Translations under genes and position numbers: made by a program
Shown here: positions 26,638 to 36,129 of the stretch, piece by piece
Position numbering within the stretch: the first letter of the stretch is position 1
Layout of the letters: each line of letters starts with the position of its first letter
Assembly: GCF_000312125.1 (NCBI RefSeq)
Contig: NZ_HE978644.1
Location: 163,127 to 227,126 of the forward strand
Direction: 5' to 3'
Source: Timonella senegalensis JC301
Lineage (GTDB): Bacteria; Actinomycetota; Actinomycetes; Actinomycetales; Cellulomonadaceae
Length of the DNA: 64,000 nucleotides
Notes under the pieces: model-generated
Told to the model about the DNA's origin: nothing
The model's database searches: none
The model's input: the letters and a program-made list of their open reading frames with translations, nothing else

Positions 26638-28152
26638 ATGGCGAACACTGATACCAAGGCAGCAAACAAGGGCTTCCTTGACTCTTACTTCAAGATCTCA
26701 GAGCGTGGTTCGACCGTGGGCCGTGAAGTCCGCGGTGGTCTCGTCACGTTCTTCGCGATGTGCTACATCATCGTCCTCAACCCACTTATCCTCGGCTTCA
26801 CCCCCGACTCCACCGGCGCCTTCCTCGGCGCCGAGCTGGCAACGGGTGACCCAACGATCCCAGGTGCAGGTATCCCGCTCATCGCGGCAGCAACCTCCCT
26901 CATCGCAGCGATCATGTCGATCGCCATGGGTGCCGTAGCAAACTACCCAATCGCAATCGCTGCTGGTCTGGGAATCAACGCACTCGTTGCGTACACCATC
27001 GTCAAGATGCCAGGCATGACCTGGGCAGACGGCATGGGCCTCATCGTCCTCGAGGGTCTCGTCATTCTGATCCTCGTGCTCACCGGCTTCCGTCAGGCTG
27101 TCTTCCGTGCAGTTCCTGCGGGCCTCAAGACTGCCATCTCCGTTGGTATCGGTCTCTTCATCGCATTCATCGGTCTGGTCAACGCAGGTTTCGTCACCGT
27201 TCCTGCAATGTTCGACTACGTACCTGGCGCCCAGCCTGGAACCCCGGTTCAACTTGGTTCGGCAGGATCCGTCGACTCGTGGCCACTCCTCGTGTTCGTT
27301 CTCGGCCTCGCATCGATCGTTCTTCTCACCGCCCGCAAGATCAAGGGTGCAATGCTCTGGTCGATCCTCGGTGGAACCATCGTTGCGATCATCGTTGAGC
27401 AGGTGGCTACGCTCGGCGGCAAGTCCCCTGAGAACCCTAAGGGCTGGAACCTGAACGTTCCGTCGATTCCTGACTCGTTCGTTTCGGTACCTAACTTCTC
27501 CCTCATCGGACACTTCTCGCTGTTCGGTGCCATTGGGAAGATCGGAATCGTCGCGGTTCTACTCCTTGTGTTCTCCCTCCTGCTGGCCGACTTCTTCGAC
27601 ACCATGGGCACCATGGTTGCTGTGGGTGCTGAGGCTGACCTCCTGGATGACGAGGGAAACCCACCTAACACGACCGCGATCCTCGTGGTTGACTCCCTTG
27701 CGGCTGTTGCCGGTGGTGCTGGTTCCGTCTCCTCGAACACTGCGTTCATCGAGTCTGCATCCGGTGTTGGTGAAGGTGCACGTACGGGTCTGGCATCCAT
27801 CGTTACTGGTACTGCCTTCCTTCTCGCTACCTTCCTCTCACCACTCGTGGCAATGGTTCCTTACGAGGCTGCAACTCCTGCGCTCGTGTTCGTTGGTTTC
27901 CTCATGATGACCCAGGTTGCCGGCATTAAGTGGAACGACTTCGAGATCGCTCTTCCAGCGTTCCTCACCATCGTTCTCATGCCTTTCACCTACTCGATCA
28001 CCGACGGTATCGGCGCAGGCTTCCTGTTCTGGACCCTCATCAAGATCGTTAAGGGCAAGAGCAAGCAGGTCCACCCACTCATGTGGATCGTTGCGCTCAT
28101 GTTCGTGGTCTACTTTGTCCTTGGACCTATTAAGGCGTTCCTGAGCATCTGA
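26638..28152 (+). CDS. NCS2/AzgA-type purine permease
   Basis: 504 residues, about 12-14 membrane helices, imports hypoxanthine, guanine or adenine with protons. Family hallmarks: REVRGGLVTFFAMCYIIVLNP near the N-terminus, a transport motif in LLLADFFDTMGTMVAV and the SSNTAFIESASGVGEGARTG loop. The ATG at 26638 (MANTDTK) is preferred because the upstream in-frame ATGs add a non-family stretch, although no clear Shine-Dalgarno is visible. Codon use is strongly biased like groEL, suggesting high expression. A strong terminator follows. Confidence 0.94.
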   Translation: MANTDTKAANKGFLDSYFKISERGSTVGREVRGGLVTFFAMCYIIVLNPLILGFTPDSTGAFLGAELATGDPTIPGAGIPLIAAATSLIAAIMSIAMGAVANYPIAIAAGLGINALVAYTIVKMPGMTWADGMGLIVLEGLVILILVLTGFRQAVFRAVPAGLKTAISVGIGLFIAFIGLVNAGFVTVPAMFDYVPGAQPGTPVQLGSAGSVDSWPLLVFVLGLASIVLLTARKIKGAMLWSILGGTIVAIIVEQVATLGGKSPENPKGWNLNVPSIPDSFVSVPNFSLIGHFSLFGAIGKIGIVAVLLLVFSLLLADFFDTMGTMVAVGAEADLLDDEGNPPNTTAILVVDSLAAVAGGAGSVSSNTAFIESASGVGEGARTGLASIVTGTAFLLATFLSPLVAMVPYEAATPALVFVGFLMMTQVAGIKWNDFEIALPAFLTIVLMPFTYSITDGIGAGFLFWTLIKIVKGKSKQVHPLMWIVALMFVVYFVLGPIKAFLSI

Positions 28153-28182
28153 TTCATTCAGTAGCCCAAATAGACGCTCATC

Positions 28183-28226
28183 GGAGGGGGCTCGCGTGCA
28201 CTGCACGCGAGCCCCCTCCCGTTTTT
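28183..28226 (+). terminator. Terminator after the purine permease
   Basis: 18-bp perfect stem (28183-28200 with 28202-28219) with a single-base centre, followed by CGTTTTT. Confidence 0.9.
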
Positions 28227-28338
28227 CAGGCCGGCTCTTTACACCTCGGCCATCTCCTCGTGGGACTGGCCACAGTTTGCCGCAAATGCACCGGAGGTTC
28301 ACCTTTACCTCCCTCGTGTTGAAGTTCGCTCACGTAGG

Positions 28339-29622
28339 ATGGATCGCGTGGTTAGGCAAACGATGTACCGGCTTTCGAATACCCTGCATGAGTATGACTG
28401 GGGCTCGCGCGAGGCGATCTTTTCCAAGTTTGGCTGGGAGGAGACTGGGCGCCCCGGCGCTGAGTTGTGGTTGGGTGCGCACCCACTGTCCCCGAGCTCC
28501 GCTCGGTCGCTGGAACTCGTTGGCCCTACGTGGCGGGACTTCCATCTCGCCTCTGAGACTATCGACGATTCTGCTGGCGTCTCGCTGATCTCGCTCATTA
28601 AGTCGGACCCTCTGTTCATGCTGGGGGAGGCCGTTGAGGAGGCCTTCGGCCCGCGCCTTCCATATCTGCTGAAGATCTTGGCCGCCAACGCGCCGCTTTC
28701 GCTGCAGGTGCACCCTAAGCCCCACATTGCTCGCGCGGGGTTTGCGCGCGAGAACGCGAGCGGGCTGGACATCCACTCGCCGGAACGAAACTACAGGGAT
28801 GACCAGCACAAGCCCGAGATGATCCTCGCGCTGACGCCTTTTGAGGGATTGGCGGGCTTCCGCCGCCCGGCCAGGGTGCTCGACCTACTAGATTCGGTCG
28901 TCGGCGAGACCGCTGGCTCCATGAGGGCGGTACTCCAGTCCGCTCCGAATGCAACGGGTGTCCGTGCGGCGCTCGAGATGGCCCTTGCGCTGCGGGGCAC
29001 CAACTGCGAGGCAGAGCTTTCGGAGACGCGCGATTCGATAGCCAAGATCGTGGCCGAGCGCGAAGCCTTGGGCGAGCGGGTTTCGCGTGGGCATTACACG
29101 GCCCTCGATCTCTTTGCGCGCTACCCGAGCGACCCGGGCGCGCTTGTTTCCCTCCTGCTCAACCGCTTCTCGCTGGAGCCCGGCCAAGCCGTGTACCTCG
29201 AGTCCGGTCAGATCCATGCCTACCTGCACGGCCTCGGTGTCGAGGTTATGGCGAGTTCGGACAACGTCTTGCGCGCAGGTCTCACGCCCAAGCGGGTGGA
29301 CATCCCGGAGCTTCTGCACTGCACTGACTTTGCCCCAGCGCCCGCATCGCGCCCGACTCTCCGCACGGGAACCGGAGGGCTGACGGAGTACCGTCCCGGA
29401 ATCGATGAGTTCGCTCTCCTGTACGGACGTGTCTCGGGTTCCGCTCTCATCACGCACAACGGCCCCCGCGTTCTTGTCGCGCTCAGCGGTTTGGTGCACG
29501 TCACCTCTGCGCTGGGCTCGCTCGGCGTGGTCAACCAGGGGCAGTCGGTGTTCATCCCGCACGGTGTGGGTAACATCGCCCTCCACGGCGACTGCGAGGC
29601 TGTCGTTGCGTTCGTGCCGTAG
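28339..29622 (+). CDS. manA: Mannose-6-phosphate isomerase, type I
   Basis: Interconverts mannose-6-phosphate and fructose-6-phosphate, feeding GDP-mannose and protein/lipid mannosylation; the pmt gene in this window is a likely consumer. 427 residues. Zinc/active-site blocks are intact: PLSLQVHPKP, HKPEMILALTPFEGLAGFR, and YLESGQIHAYLHGLG. Start not certain: ATG 28339, GTG 28348 or ATG 28363 (MYRLSNTLHEYDWG, the usual family start) are all in frame. Confidence 0.95.
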   Translation: MDRVVRQTMYRLSNTLHEYDWGSREAIFSKFGWEETGRPGAELWLGAHPLSPSSARSLELVGPTWRDFHLASETIDDSAGVSLISLIKSDPLFMLGEAVEEAFGPRLPYLLKILAANAPLSLQVHPKPHIARAGFARENASGLDIHSPERNYRDDQHKPEMILALTPFEGLAGFRRPARVLDLLDSVVGETAGSMRAVLQSAPNATGVRAALEMALALRGTNCEAELSETRDSIAKIVAEREALGERVSRGHYTALDLFARYPSDPGALVSLLLNRFSLEPGQAVYLESGQIHAYLHGLGVEVMASSDNVLRAGLTPKRVDIPELLHCTDFAPAPASRPTLRTGTGGLTEYRPGIDEFALLYGRVSGSALITHNGPRVLVALSGLVHVTSALGSLGVVNQGQSVFIPHGVGNIALHGDCEAVVAFVP

Positions 29623-29685
29623 CCGCGTGCTCCTCGAACCTCCCAGGCGCGGTGGCCGGAGCGCAAGGGCGCTAGAGAACTGAAT

Positions 29686-29724
29686 GATCGGGGTCGGATC
29701 CAGCTGCTGGGTCCGGCCCCGATC
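29686..29724 (+). terminator. Terminator after manA
   Basis: 13-bp stem (29686-29698 with 29712-29724), one wobble pair, no clear T tract. Confidence 0.6.
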
Positions 29725-29793
29725 GTCGTTAATCAGTGGGTGAAATGGTGCGCAGGCGCCACATTGTGGCCTAGGACAAGTCGTTACACTATT

Positions 29794-29825
29794 TAATTAC
29801 TTTAGGTAATGAGTTAAAGTAATTA
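29794..29825. promoter_or_regulatory. MarR-type operator overlapping the MarR gene start
   Basis: Perfect 11-bp inverted repeat TAATTACTTTA / TAAAGTAATTA (29794-29804 and 29815-29825), spacer 10, ending one base before the GTG start. Inside it lies ATTAC-TTTAG-GTAAT (29796-29810). AT-rich inverted repeats at this spot are typical autoregulatory MarR sites. Confidence 0.75.
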
Positions 29826-29826
29826 G

Positions 29827-30264
29827 GTGACGCAAGCAAATCTCCTAAGGCCCGCGGACGTGGCCGGGGAGATCCGAGTCGCGGCGAACCGGCTGGTCAG
29901 AAGACTGCGGTCGGAGCGTGGCGAGGCGGATCTGCCCGAGCACCAGTTCATCGTTCTGACAGCAATCAAGAAGTTCGGCCCCATGACTCCTGGCGCCCTC
30001 GCGGACCTCGAGGGGGTGCGCCCACCATCGATGACCCGCACCGTCAACGCGCTGACGGAAATGGGATTCGTGGTGAAGACCGGGAGCGATGAGGACAAAC
30101 GCCAGGTGCGTGTTGAACTCACCGCGCTGGGTCTTGCCGAGATCAAGGAAACGCGCCGCCGCCGCGACGCGTGGCTCACCAAGAAGCTGAGCAAGCTGAG
30201 CCACGAAGACCGTGCGACACTCGCTGAGGCGAGTGAAATCATCAAGTCCATAGCTGGGCAGTGA
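29827..30264 (+). CDS. MarR-family transcriptional regulator
   Basis: 145 residues, winged helix-turn-helix: LPEHQFIVLTAIKKFGPM, recognition helix VRPPSMTRTVNALTEMG and wing DEDKRQVRVELTALG. Starts at GTG 29827, directly after an 11-bp perfect inverted repeat, so it very likely represses itself and the downstream exporter. Its TGA overlaps the next gene's GTG, indicating coupled translation. The inducing ligand is probably a compound exported by that transporter; not identifiable from sequence. Confidence 0.92.
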   Translation: MTQANLLRPADVAGEIRVAANRLVRRLRSERGEADLPEHQFIVLTAIKKFGPMTPGALADLEGVRPPSMTRTVNALTEMGFVVKTGSDEDKRQVRVELTALGLAEIKETRRRRDAWLTKKLSKLSHEDRATLAEASEIIKSIAGQ

Positions 30265-31652
30265 TTATGGGTCAGACTTTCGCATCTCTCAAATACTTCA
30301 ACTACAGGATCTGGTTTGCCGCCGCTCTCGTGGCAAATGTTGGAACCTGGATGCAGCGAGTCGCCCAAGACTGGCTCGTGCTCAACCACCTGACGGACAA
30401 CTCCGGAACAGCCGTGGGAATCGTAACGGGCCTGCAGTTCCTGCCGGTCCTGTTCCTCTCCACGTATGCTGGCGTGATCGCGGACCGCGTGGACCGGCGC
30501 AAGCTCCTCATGGTCACGCAGGGCCTCATGGGTATCCTCGCCCTCGCGCTAGGAATCATGACCCTGACCGGGGTCGTGGAGTTGTGGCATGTGTACGTGT
30601 TCGCATTCCTGCTCGGTTGTGTCGCCGCGTTCGACAACCCGGCGCGACAGGTATTTGTCTCCCAGATGGTCCCCGCCGACAAACTTGCCAATGCGGTCGG
30701 CCTGAACTCTGCGTCCTTCAACGCCGCCCGCCTCGTAGGCCCTGGAATCGCGGGCCTGCTGATTGCCTGGGTCGGCACCGGCTGGGCCTTTGCAATTAAC
30801 GGAGTCTCGTTCGCTGCCACGATCGCAGCGATGGCCTTCATGCGGGTGGGCGAGCTGCGCTCTTACCCCAAGGCGCCCAGGGAGAAGGGCCAGATCCGCG
30901 AGGGCGTGCTCTACGTGCGCAACCGCAGCGACATCGTGGTCATCATGATCGTGGTGTGCGTGGTTTCCACTCTGGGTCTCAACTTCCAGCTCACCTCGGC
31001 GCTCATGGCCACAACAGTGTTTGGCAAGGGGGCGGGGGAGTACGGGCTGCTCGGTTCAATCCTTGCAATCGGATCGCTCACGGGTGCGCTCATGGCGGCT
31101 AGGCGCAAGCGTCCGCGCGTGCGCCTCGTGGTCACCTCCGCATTTGCCTTTGGCATCTTCTCCGGACTGCTCGCCCTCATGCCGACCTACCCGCTGTACG
31201 CGCTCATGTCGATTCCTGTGGGGTTCTTCTCCCTTACCCTCATGACCGCGGCCAACGCTGCAATCCAAACCTCGGTTGAACCAGAGATGCGCGGTCGCGT
31301 CATGGCGCTCTACCTCATCGTGTTCACCGGAGCGACCCCGATCGGTAGCCCGTTTGTGGGTTGGATTGGTGAGCAGTTGGGTGCGCGCTGGAGCATCGGG
31401 ATCGGCTCGATTACGGCGATCATCGTTGCAGTGTGGGCAGCGATGTGGACGCGGAAGCACTGGAACTACCAGGTCGACTACGACCTGTGGCACAGGCCCC
31501 GAATCTCCATCAGCTACGTTGCCGACGAGTCTGGTGCCGTCAAGGCCAAGACCACCGTTGAGGATGGCGAGGAGCTGACCGAGAAGCAGCGTAAGGAAGT
31601 CGCGGACCGGTTGAAGGTCCAGGGAATGCAGGACTCCAAGCAGGCCAGTTAA
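30261..31652 (+). CDS. MFS exporter (EntS/MFS_3-like)
   Basis: 463 residues, 12 predicted membrane helices, with the MFS_3 start FNYRIWFAAALVANVGTWMQRVAQDWLV and the motif-A loop GVIADRVDRRKLL. The C-terminal 50 residues are charged and cytoplasmic. GTG 30261 overlaps the MarR stop by 4 bases; ATG 30267 is an alternative start. Encoded with a MarR repressor and its operator, a setup typical of drug or metabolite efflux. Substrate unknown. Confidence 0.92.
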   Translation: MIMGQTFASLKYFNYRIWFAAALVANVGTWMQRVAQDWLVLNHLTDNSGTAVGIVTGLQFLPVLFLSTYAGVIADRVDRRKLLMVTQGLMGILALALGIMTLTGVVELWHVYVFAFLLGCVAAFDNPARQVFVSQMVPADKLANAVGLNSASFNAARLVGPGIAGLLIAWVGTGWAFAINGVSFAATIAAMAFMRVGELRSYPKAPREKGQIREGVLYVRNRSDIVVIMIVVCVVSTLGLNFQLTSALMATTVFGKGAGEYGLLGSILAIGSLTGALMAARRKRPRVRLVVTSAFAFGIFSGLLALMPTYPLYALMSIPVGFFSLTLMTAANAAIQTSVEPEMRGRVMALYLIVFTGATPIGSPFVGWIGEQLGARWSIGIGSITAIIVAVWAAMWTRKHWNYQVDYDLWHRPRISISYVADESGAVKAKTTVEDGEELTEKQRKEVADRLKVQGMQDSKQAS

Positions 31653-31659
31653 CCGCTCA

Positions 31660-31718
31660 CGCACAAGAGGCTGGGTCGTAGTTCATTTGTACTGAACTAC
31701 GACCCAGCCTCTTGTGCG
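31660..31718. terminator. Long 26-bp stem terminator between convergent genes
   Basis: Perfect 26-bp inverted repeat (31660-31685 with 31693-31718), loop TTTGTAC, between the convergent MFS and serC genes. Unusually long and exact for a terminator. Confidence 0.8.
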
Positions 31719-31747
31719 TTGGGATCGGAGGCTGCGCCGCCTCCTAT

Positions 31748-32876
<1,129 letters not shown>

Positions 32877-32990
32877 GGTTGTGATTTTACCGGTAATTCC
32901 GGCGTTCCTGAGCGCGTGCCCACGATGTAATTTGTCGGTGGGACGTGGCATGCTTGTACGGAACCGTCGACCCTGGCTTTGGAGGCAGAT

Positions 32991-33692
32991 GTGAGCGATC
33001 TGATCGACACCACTGAAATGTACTTGAGGACCATCTACGAGCTTGCGGAAGAAGGCATCGTCCCCCTTCGCGCACGTATCGCAGAGCGGCTGGGGCACTC
33101 GGGTCCAACGGTTTCGCAGACGGTCGCACGCATGGAACGAGACGGACTTCTTGTGGTGAGCGGTGACCGTCACCTTGAGCTCACACATGAGGGCCAGGCC
33201 AAGGCAATGAGGGTCATGCGTAAGCACCGCCTTGCCGAGCGTCTCCTGACCGATGTCATTGGGCTCGACTGGGAATTCGTCCACGACGAGGCCTGCCGGT
33301 GGGAGCACGTCATGAGCGACCGCGTGGAAAAGCGTATTCTCACTTTGCTCAACCACCCCACTGCCTCCCCATATGGAAACCCGATTCCCGGCCTCACCGA
33401 GATTGGGGGCGAGCAGGAAGCCGTTGAGTTTCTCGACGGCGTTGAATGCCTCCAGGTCGTGGGTTCGGAATTGGGTACTGACGTGCGCACGGTGCGAGTG
33501 GAGCGACTCGGCGAGCCTCTCCAAACTGACATCGAACTTTTGGCACGTTTGGCCGAGGGCGGCGTCATGCCAGGGGTGGAGCTTGAAGTAAGCGCTCTAG
33601 ACCCCACGACCGTCTCGGTGTCTCGCCCGGGTGCCGAGATTGTGCTCGACTTGCCCGAAGAGGTAACACGCCACATTTTCGTGGCCAAGTAG
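32991..33692 (+). CDS. ideR: Iron-dependent repressor IdeR/DtxR
   Basis: 233 residues from the GTG at 32991, preceded by GGAGG at 5 bases. Winged HTH (1-70) with RARIAERLGHSGPTVSQTVA, metal-binding dimerisation domain, and a C-terminal SH3-like domain. Every DtxR/IdeR metal ligand is in place: primary Met10, Cys102, Glu105, His106; ancillary His79, Glu83, His98. It should repress iron uptake and activate storage genes when Fe(II) is high. No good iron-box palindrome was seen in this window. Confidence 0.97.
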   Translation: MSDLIDTTEMYLRTIYELAEEGIVPLRARIAERLGHSGPTVSQTVARMERDGLLVVSGDRHLELTHEGQAKAMRVMRKHRLAERLLTDVIGLDWEFVHDEACRWEHVMSDRVEKRILTLLNHPTASPYGNPIPGLTEIGGEQEAVEFLDGVECLQVVGSELGTDVRTVRVERLGEPLQTDIELLARLAEGGVMPGVELEVSALDPTTVSVSRPGAEIVLDLPEEVTRHIFVAK

Positions 33693-33861
33693 ATTTGCGG
33701 CCCGTCTACTAGCGGGAACGCGAAAAGCCCGTGATGCGTGGGGACTCCAATCCACTCTCGAGTCCCAAAACGCGGCCCCTGAGGGGTGACAGTCACGGCA
33801 TCAGCCTGTAGAGTGACATTGCTTCCCTGAGACAATGTATTCAAGGAAGTGTTCACACAGA

Positions 33862-34027
33862 ACGCCAAACCCTGTCACTGTGTGAAGCCTGGACCGAAAG
33901 AATGACAGGGGCGGGGGAACCACCTTTGGTTGTAAGGTCAACCTTGGGGTGAAGTCCTTCGATAGCTCACGCTATGAGGGGCCGAGTACACTCTCCACTC
34001 GAACCCGACAGCTTACTTCGCCGGCGT
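33862..34027 (+). ncRNA. c-di-AMP riboswitch (ydaO-yuaA class)
   Basis: Leader of the NlpC/P60 gene. Conserved ydaO elements occur in order and spacing: a CCTGTCA/TGACAGG helix (33871-33877, 33903-33909), GGGGGAACC (33913-33921), CCTTGGGGTGAA (33942-33953), and GAACCCGACAGCTTA (34001-34015). CGCC at 33863 can pair with GGCG at 34023 to close P1. In actinobacteria this class often controls cell-wall hydrolase genes, and c-di-AMP usually shuts expression off. The edges are estimated from the pairing. Confidence 0.9.
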
Positions 34028-34039
34028 ATGGAGAAAACT

Positions 34040-34834
34040 GTGTCTAATGCCGTTTACCGTGCGCGCCACCGCGAGCAGCGTAGTGCGCTAGCACCTCTTG
34101 CCTCGATGGCAACCTCAGCAACCTCGAACGTTGCACTTGCGGGCCGTCGCTCCGCAGTCGTTGCACTGTCCTCGGGCCTTGTTGTTGGTATTGCTGGCGT
34201 CGCCCCAGCATCCGCTGATGAACTTCCTACCTCGGCTGGAAAGATCGACGCCGCAGCGTTCACCGCTACGGACTCGAACTCCCGCTCCCCACTGACCGCT
34301 AATGCCGTCCTGACCATCTCCGCCAACGCAGAGTGGGCCAAGGAATCCGGCAAGATCAAGGTCACCCCAGCTCCAAAGCCTGTAGTACGCGAACTCCCTG
34401 TTGCGGCTTCCCGCACCTCCGAGCGCGCTCCACTGACGTCAAACGGTGGCGGATCGACAGCAACAGCTGCGAAGCCGCAGGCAGCGGTCCCATCATCGGT
34501 GAACGGAAACGCAGTTCTTGAGATTGCTTCCCGCTACGTCGGTGTTCCGTACGTCTACGGCGGATCGACTCCAAGCGGATTCGACTGCTCTGGATTCACC
34601 TCGTACGTTTACGCACAGCTCGGTGTATCGCTTCCACGCTCCTCGAGTGCACAGCGTTACGCAGGAACCGTAGTTTCCCGCTCCGAGGCTAAGCCAGGTG
34701 ACCTCATCTGGACTCCAGGCCACATTGCAATCTACGCAGGCGGAAACCAGCAGATCGACGCACCTCGTCCAGGCAAGACGATCCAGTTCCGCAACATCTG
34801 GCAGTCCAACCCAACCTTCATCCGTGTTGGCTGA
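34040..34834 (+). CDS. Secreted NlpC/P60 peptidoglycan endopeptidase
   Basis: 264 residues from the GTG at 34040 (GGAG 6 bases upstream), with a long signal peptide (hydrophobic VVALSSGLVVGIAGV about 40-54, likely cleavage after ASA). A variable linker (60-155) precedes the NlpC/P60 domain (156-264): catalytic Cys183 in DCSGFTSYV, His228 in PGHIAIY, and a third polar residue around Asp240. It cleaves the peptide stems of peptidoglycan, probably during growth or division. Expression is under the c-di-AMP riboswitch just upstream. Confidence 0.94.
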   Translation: MSNAVYRARHREQRSALAPLASMATSATSNVALAGRRSAVVALSSGLVVGIAGVAPASADELPTSAGKIDAAAFTATDSNSRSPLTANAVLTISANAEWAKESGKIKVTPAPKPVVRELPVAASRTSERAPLTSNGGGSTATAAKPQAAVPSSVNGNAVLEIASRYVGVPYVYGGSTPSGFDCSGFTSYVYAQLGVSLPRSSSAQRYAGTVVSRSEAKPGDLIWTPGHIAIYAGGNQQIDAPRPGKTIQFRNIWQSNPTFIRVG

Positions 34835-34854
34835 TTCGTAGAACAGACTTTCTT

Positions 34855-34887
34855 GGAGAGCGTCCCCTCGGGGGCGCTCTCCTTTTT
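34855..34887 (+). terminator. Terminator after the NlpC/P60 gene
   Basis: 12-bp stem GGAGAGCG-CCCC / GGGGCGCTCTCC with one bulged T and followed by T5. Confidence 0.88.
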
Positions 34888-35041
34888 GTTGCCCAGTTCA
34901 TGGCAGAAATGGTCGATGGCCTGCGAGTGGACGGAAAGCGTTCACACAGTAAGCGGGGTCACAAAACGGTCTGGAACAGGGTAAGGTTTCAGTAAGGGTT
35001 TTCCTAGTGCATTGCAAAATGCAGCACTCAAGGAGGAAGTC

Positions 35042-36025
35042 ATGACGGAACAACACTCCATCCTCGTCGGCGTTGACGGCTCGCTAGCCTCACTCCACGC
35101 CCTCGACTGGGCAATTGCTCTGGCCAAGAGAAACGAATCGCGAATAACGCTCGCCTGCTCCTACTCGCTGCCAACCTTTGCTGCCGCCTCACTCGACGGA
35201 GGTTATGCAGCTTTGGACGACTCGACTATCCAAGAGGGAGCCCGCCTCGTCCTTGAGAACGCGGCTGCGCGCGTCAAGGAAGCAGGCGTGCCCGTCAACG
35301 CCCAGATCGCCTCGGGTGACCCCGCAGGGGCCCTCGTGGAGTTGTCCAAGGACCACCACCTAGCGGTTGTGGGCACGCGCGGACGATCGGGCTTCACGGA
35401 GCGACTCCTCGGCACGGTGTCCTCAGCACTTCCCGCCCATGCCAAGTGCCCTGTTGTTGTGGTGCCTGGGCGTGGACTCAAAGACAACCAGCCGCTGCCC
35501 GAGATCAAACCCGTTGGCAGGGTCATCGTGGGTGTAGATGGCTCATCGTCCGCCCAGGGCGCTCTGCACACCGCCGTACGGTACGCACAGATCTGGGGCG
35601 CCGAGATCGTTGCAGTCGCCGGTGTTCCGGTGACCAGCGGATCCGGTGTCTTGTCGTGGCTACCCTCCACGATCGATCACGAACAAGTGCTCAAGGATGT
35701 GGCTATTGGGCTCGACATGATCATTGACGCGGTCGAGGAAGAGAACCCCGGGCTCAAGATTCGCCGCATGGTTCTCGACGGCACAGGCGCGGAACTCCTC
35801 ACTGAGTTCAGCCAGGCCGCCGATCTGCTGGTCGTGGGCTCGAGAGGACGCGGCGGGTTCGCCGGACTTCTCCTCGGCTCCACTAGCCAAGCCGTCTTGC
35901 ACCACTCCAAGTGCCCCGTGCTCGTGGTGAACAAGAAGTGCGAGGGCGGCAGGGACTTCATTCGAGAAGCCGCAGACGGCGAGTATGGCGACAAGGGCTC
36001 AGCACCCAAGTCCAACGACAAATAG
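35042..36025 (+). CDS. Universal stress protein, tandem UspA domains
   Basis: 327 residues from the ATG at 35042, with a strong AAGGAGG 6 bases before it. Two UspA domains (about 5-150 and 160-305). The ATP-binding signature G-2x-G-9x-G is present in both: GTRGRSGFTERLLGTVSS and GSRGRGGFAGLLLGSTSQ, each followed by KCPVxVV. Double-domain Usp proteins are common in actinobacteria and induced by starvation or hypoxia. Single-gene transcript ended by a hairpin at 36076-36114. Confidence 0.93.
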   Translation: MTEQHSILVGVDGSLASLHALDWAIALAKRNESRITLACSYSLPTFAAASLDGGYAALDDSTIQEGARLVLENAAARVKEAGVPVNAQIASGDPAGALVELSKDHHLAVVGTRGRSGFTERLLGTVSSALPAHAKCPVVVVPGRGLKDNQPLPEIKPVGRVIVGVDGSSSAQGALHTAVRYAQIWGAEIVAVAGVPVTSGSGVLSWLPSTIDHEQVLKDVAIGLDMIIDAVEEENPGLKIRRMVLDGTGAELLTEFSQAADLLVVGSRGRGGFAGLLLGSTSQAVLHHSKCPVLVVNKKCEGGRDFIREAADGEYGDKGSAPKSNDK

Positions 36026-36075
36026 CACTTGAGAGCTCCTTCGTAAGCTCGAAAGGCAACACTCAGGTCAAAAGC

Positions 36076-36114
36076 AAGCGGGTGGCCCGCCTCCTCGAGG
36101 CGGGCCACCCGCTT
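36076..36114. terminator. Bidirectional terminator between usp and 36130 gene
   Basis: 18-bp perfect stem (36076-36093 with 36097-36114) and a 3-base loop, between convergent genes. Confidence 0.8.
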
Positions 36115-36129
36115 GTGCTCAACTGACTC

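Noticed and set aside
32887-32896. TTACCGGTAA palindrome in the ideR/serC promoter region as iron box
   Set aside because: Only 10 bases and does not match the 19-bp IdeR consensus (TTAGGTTAGSCTAACCTAA).
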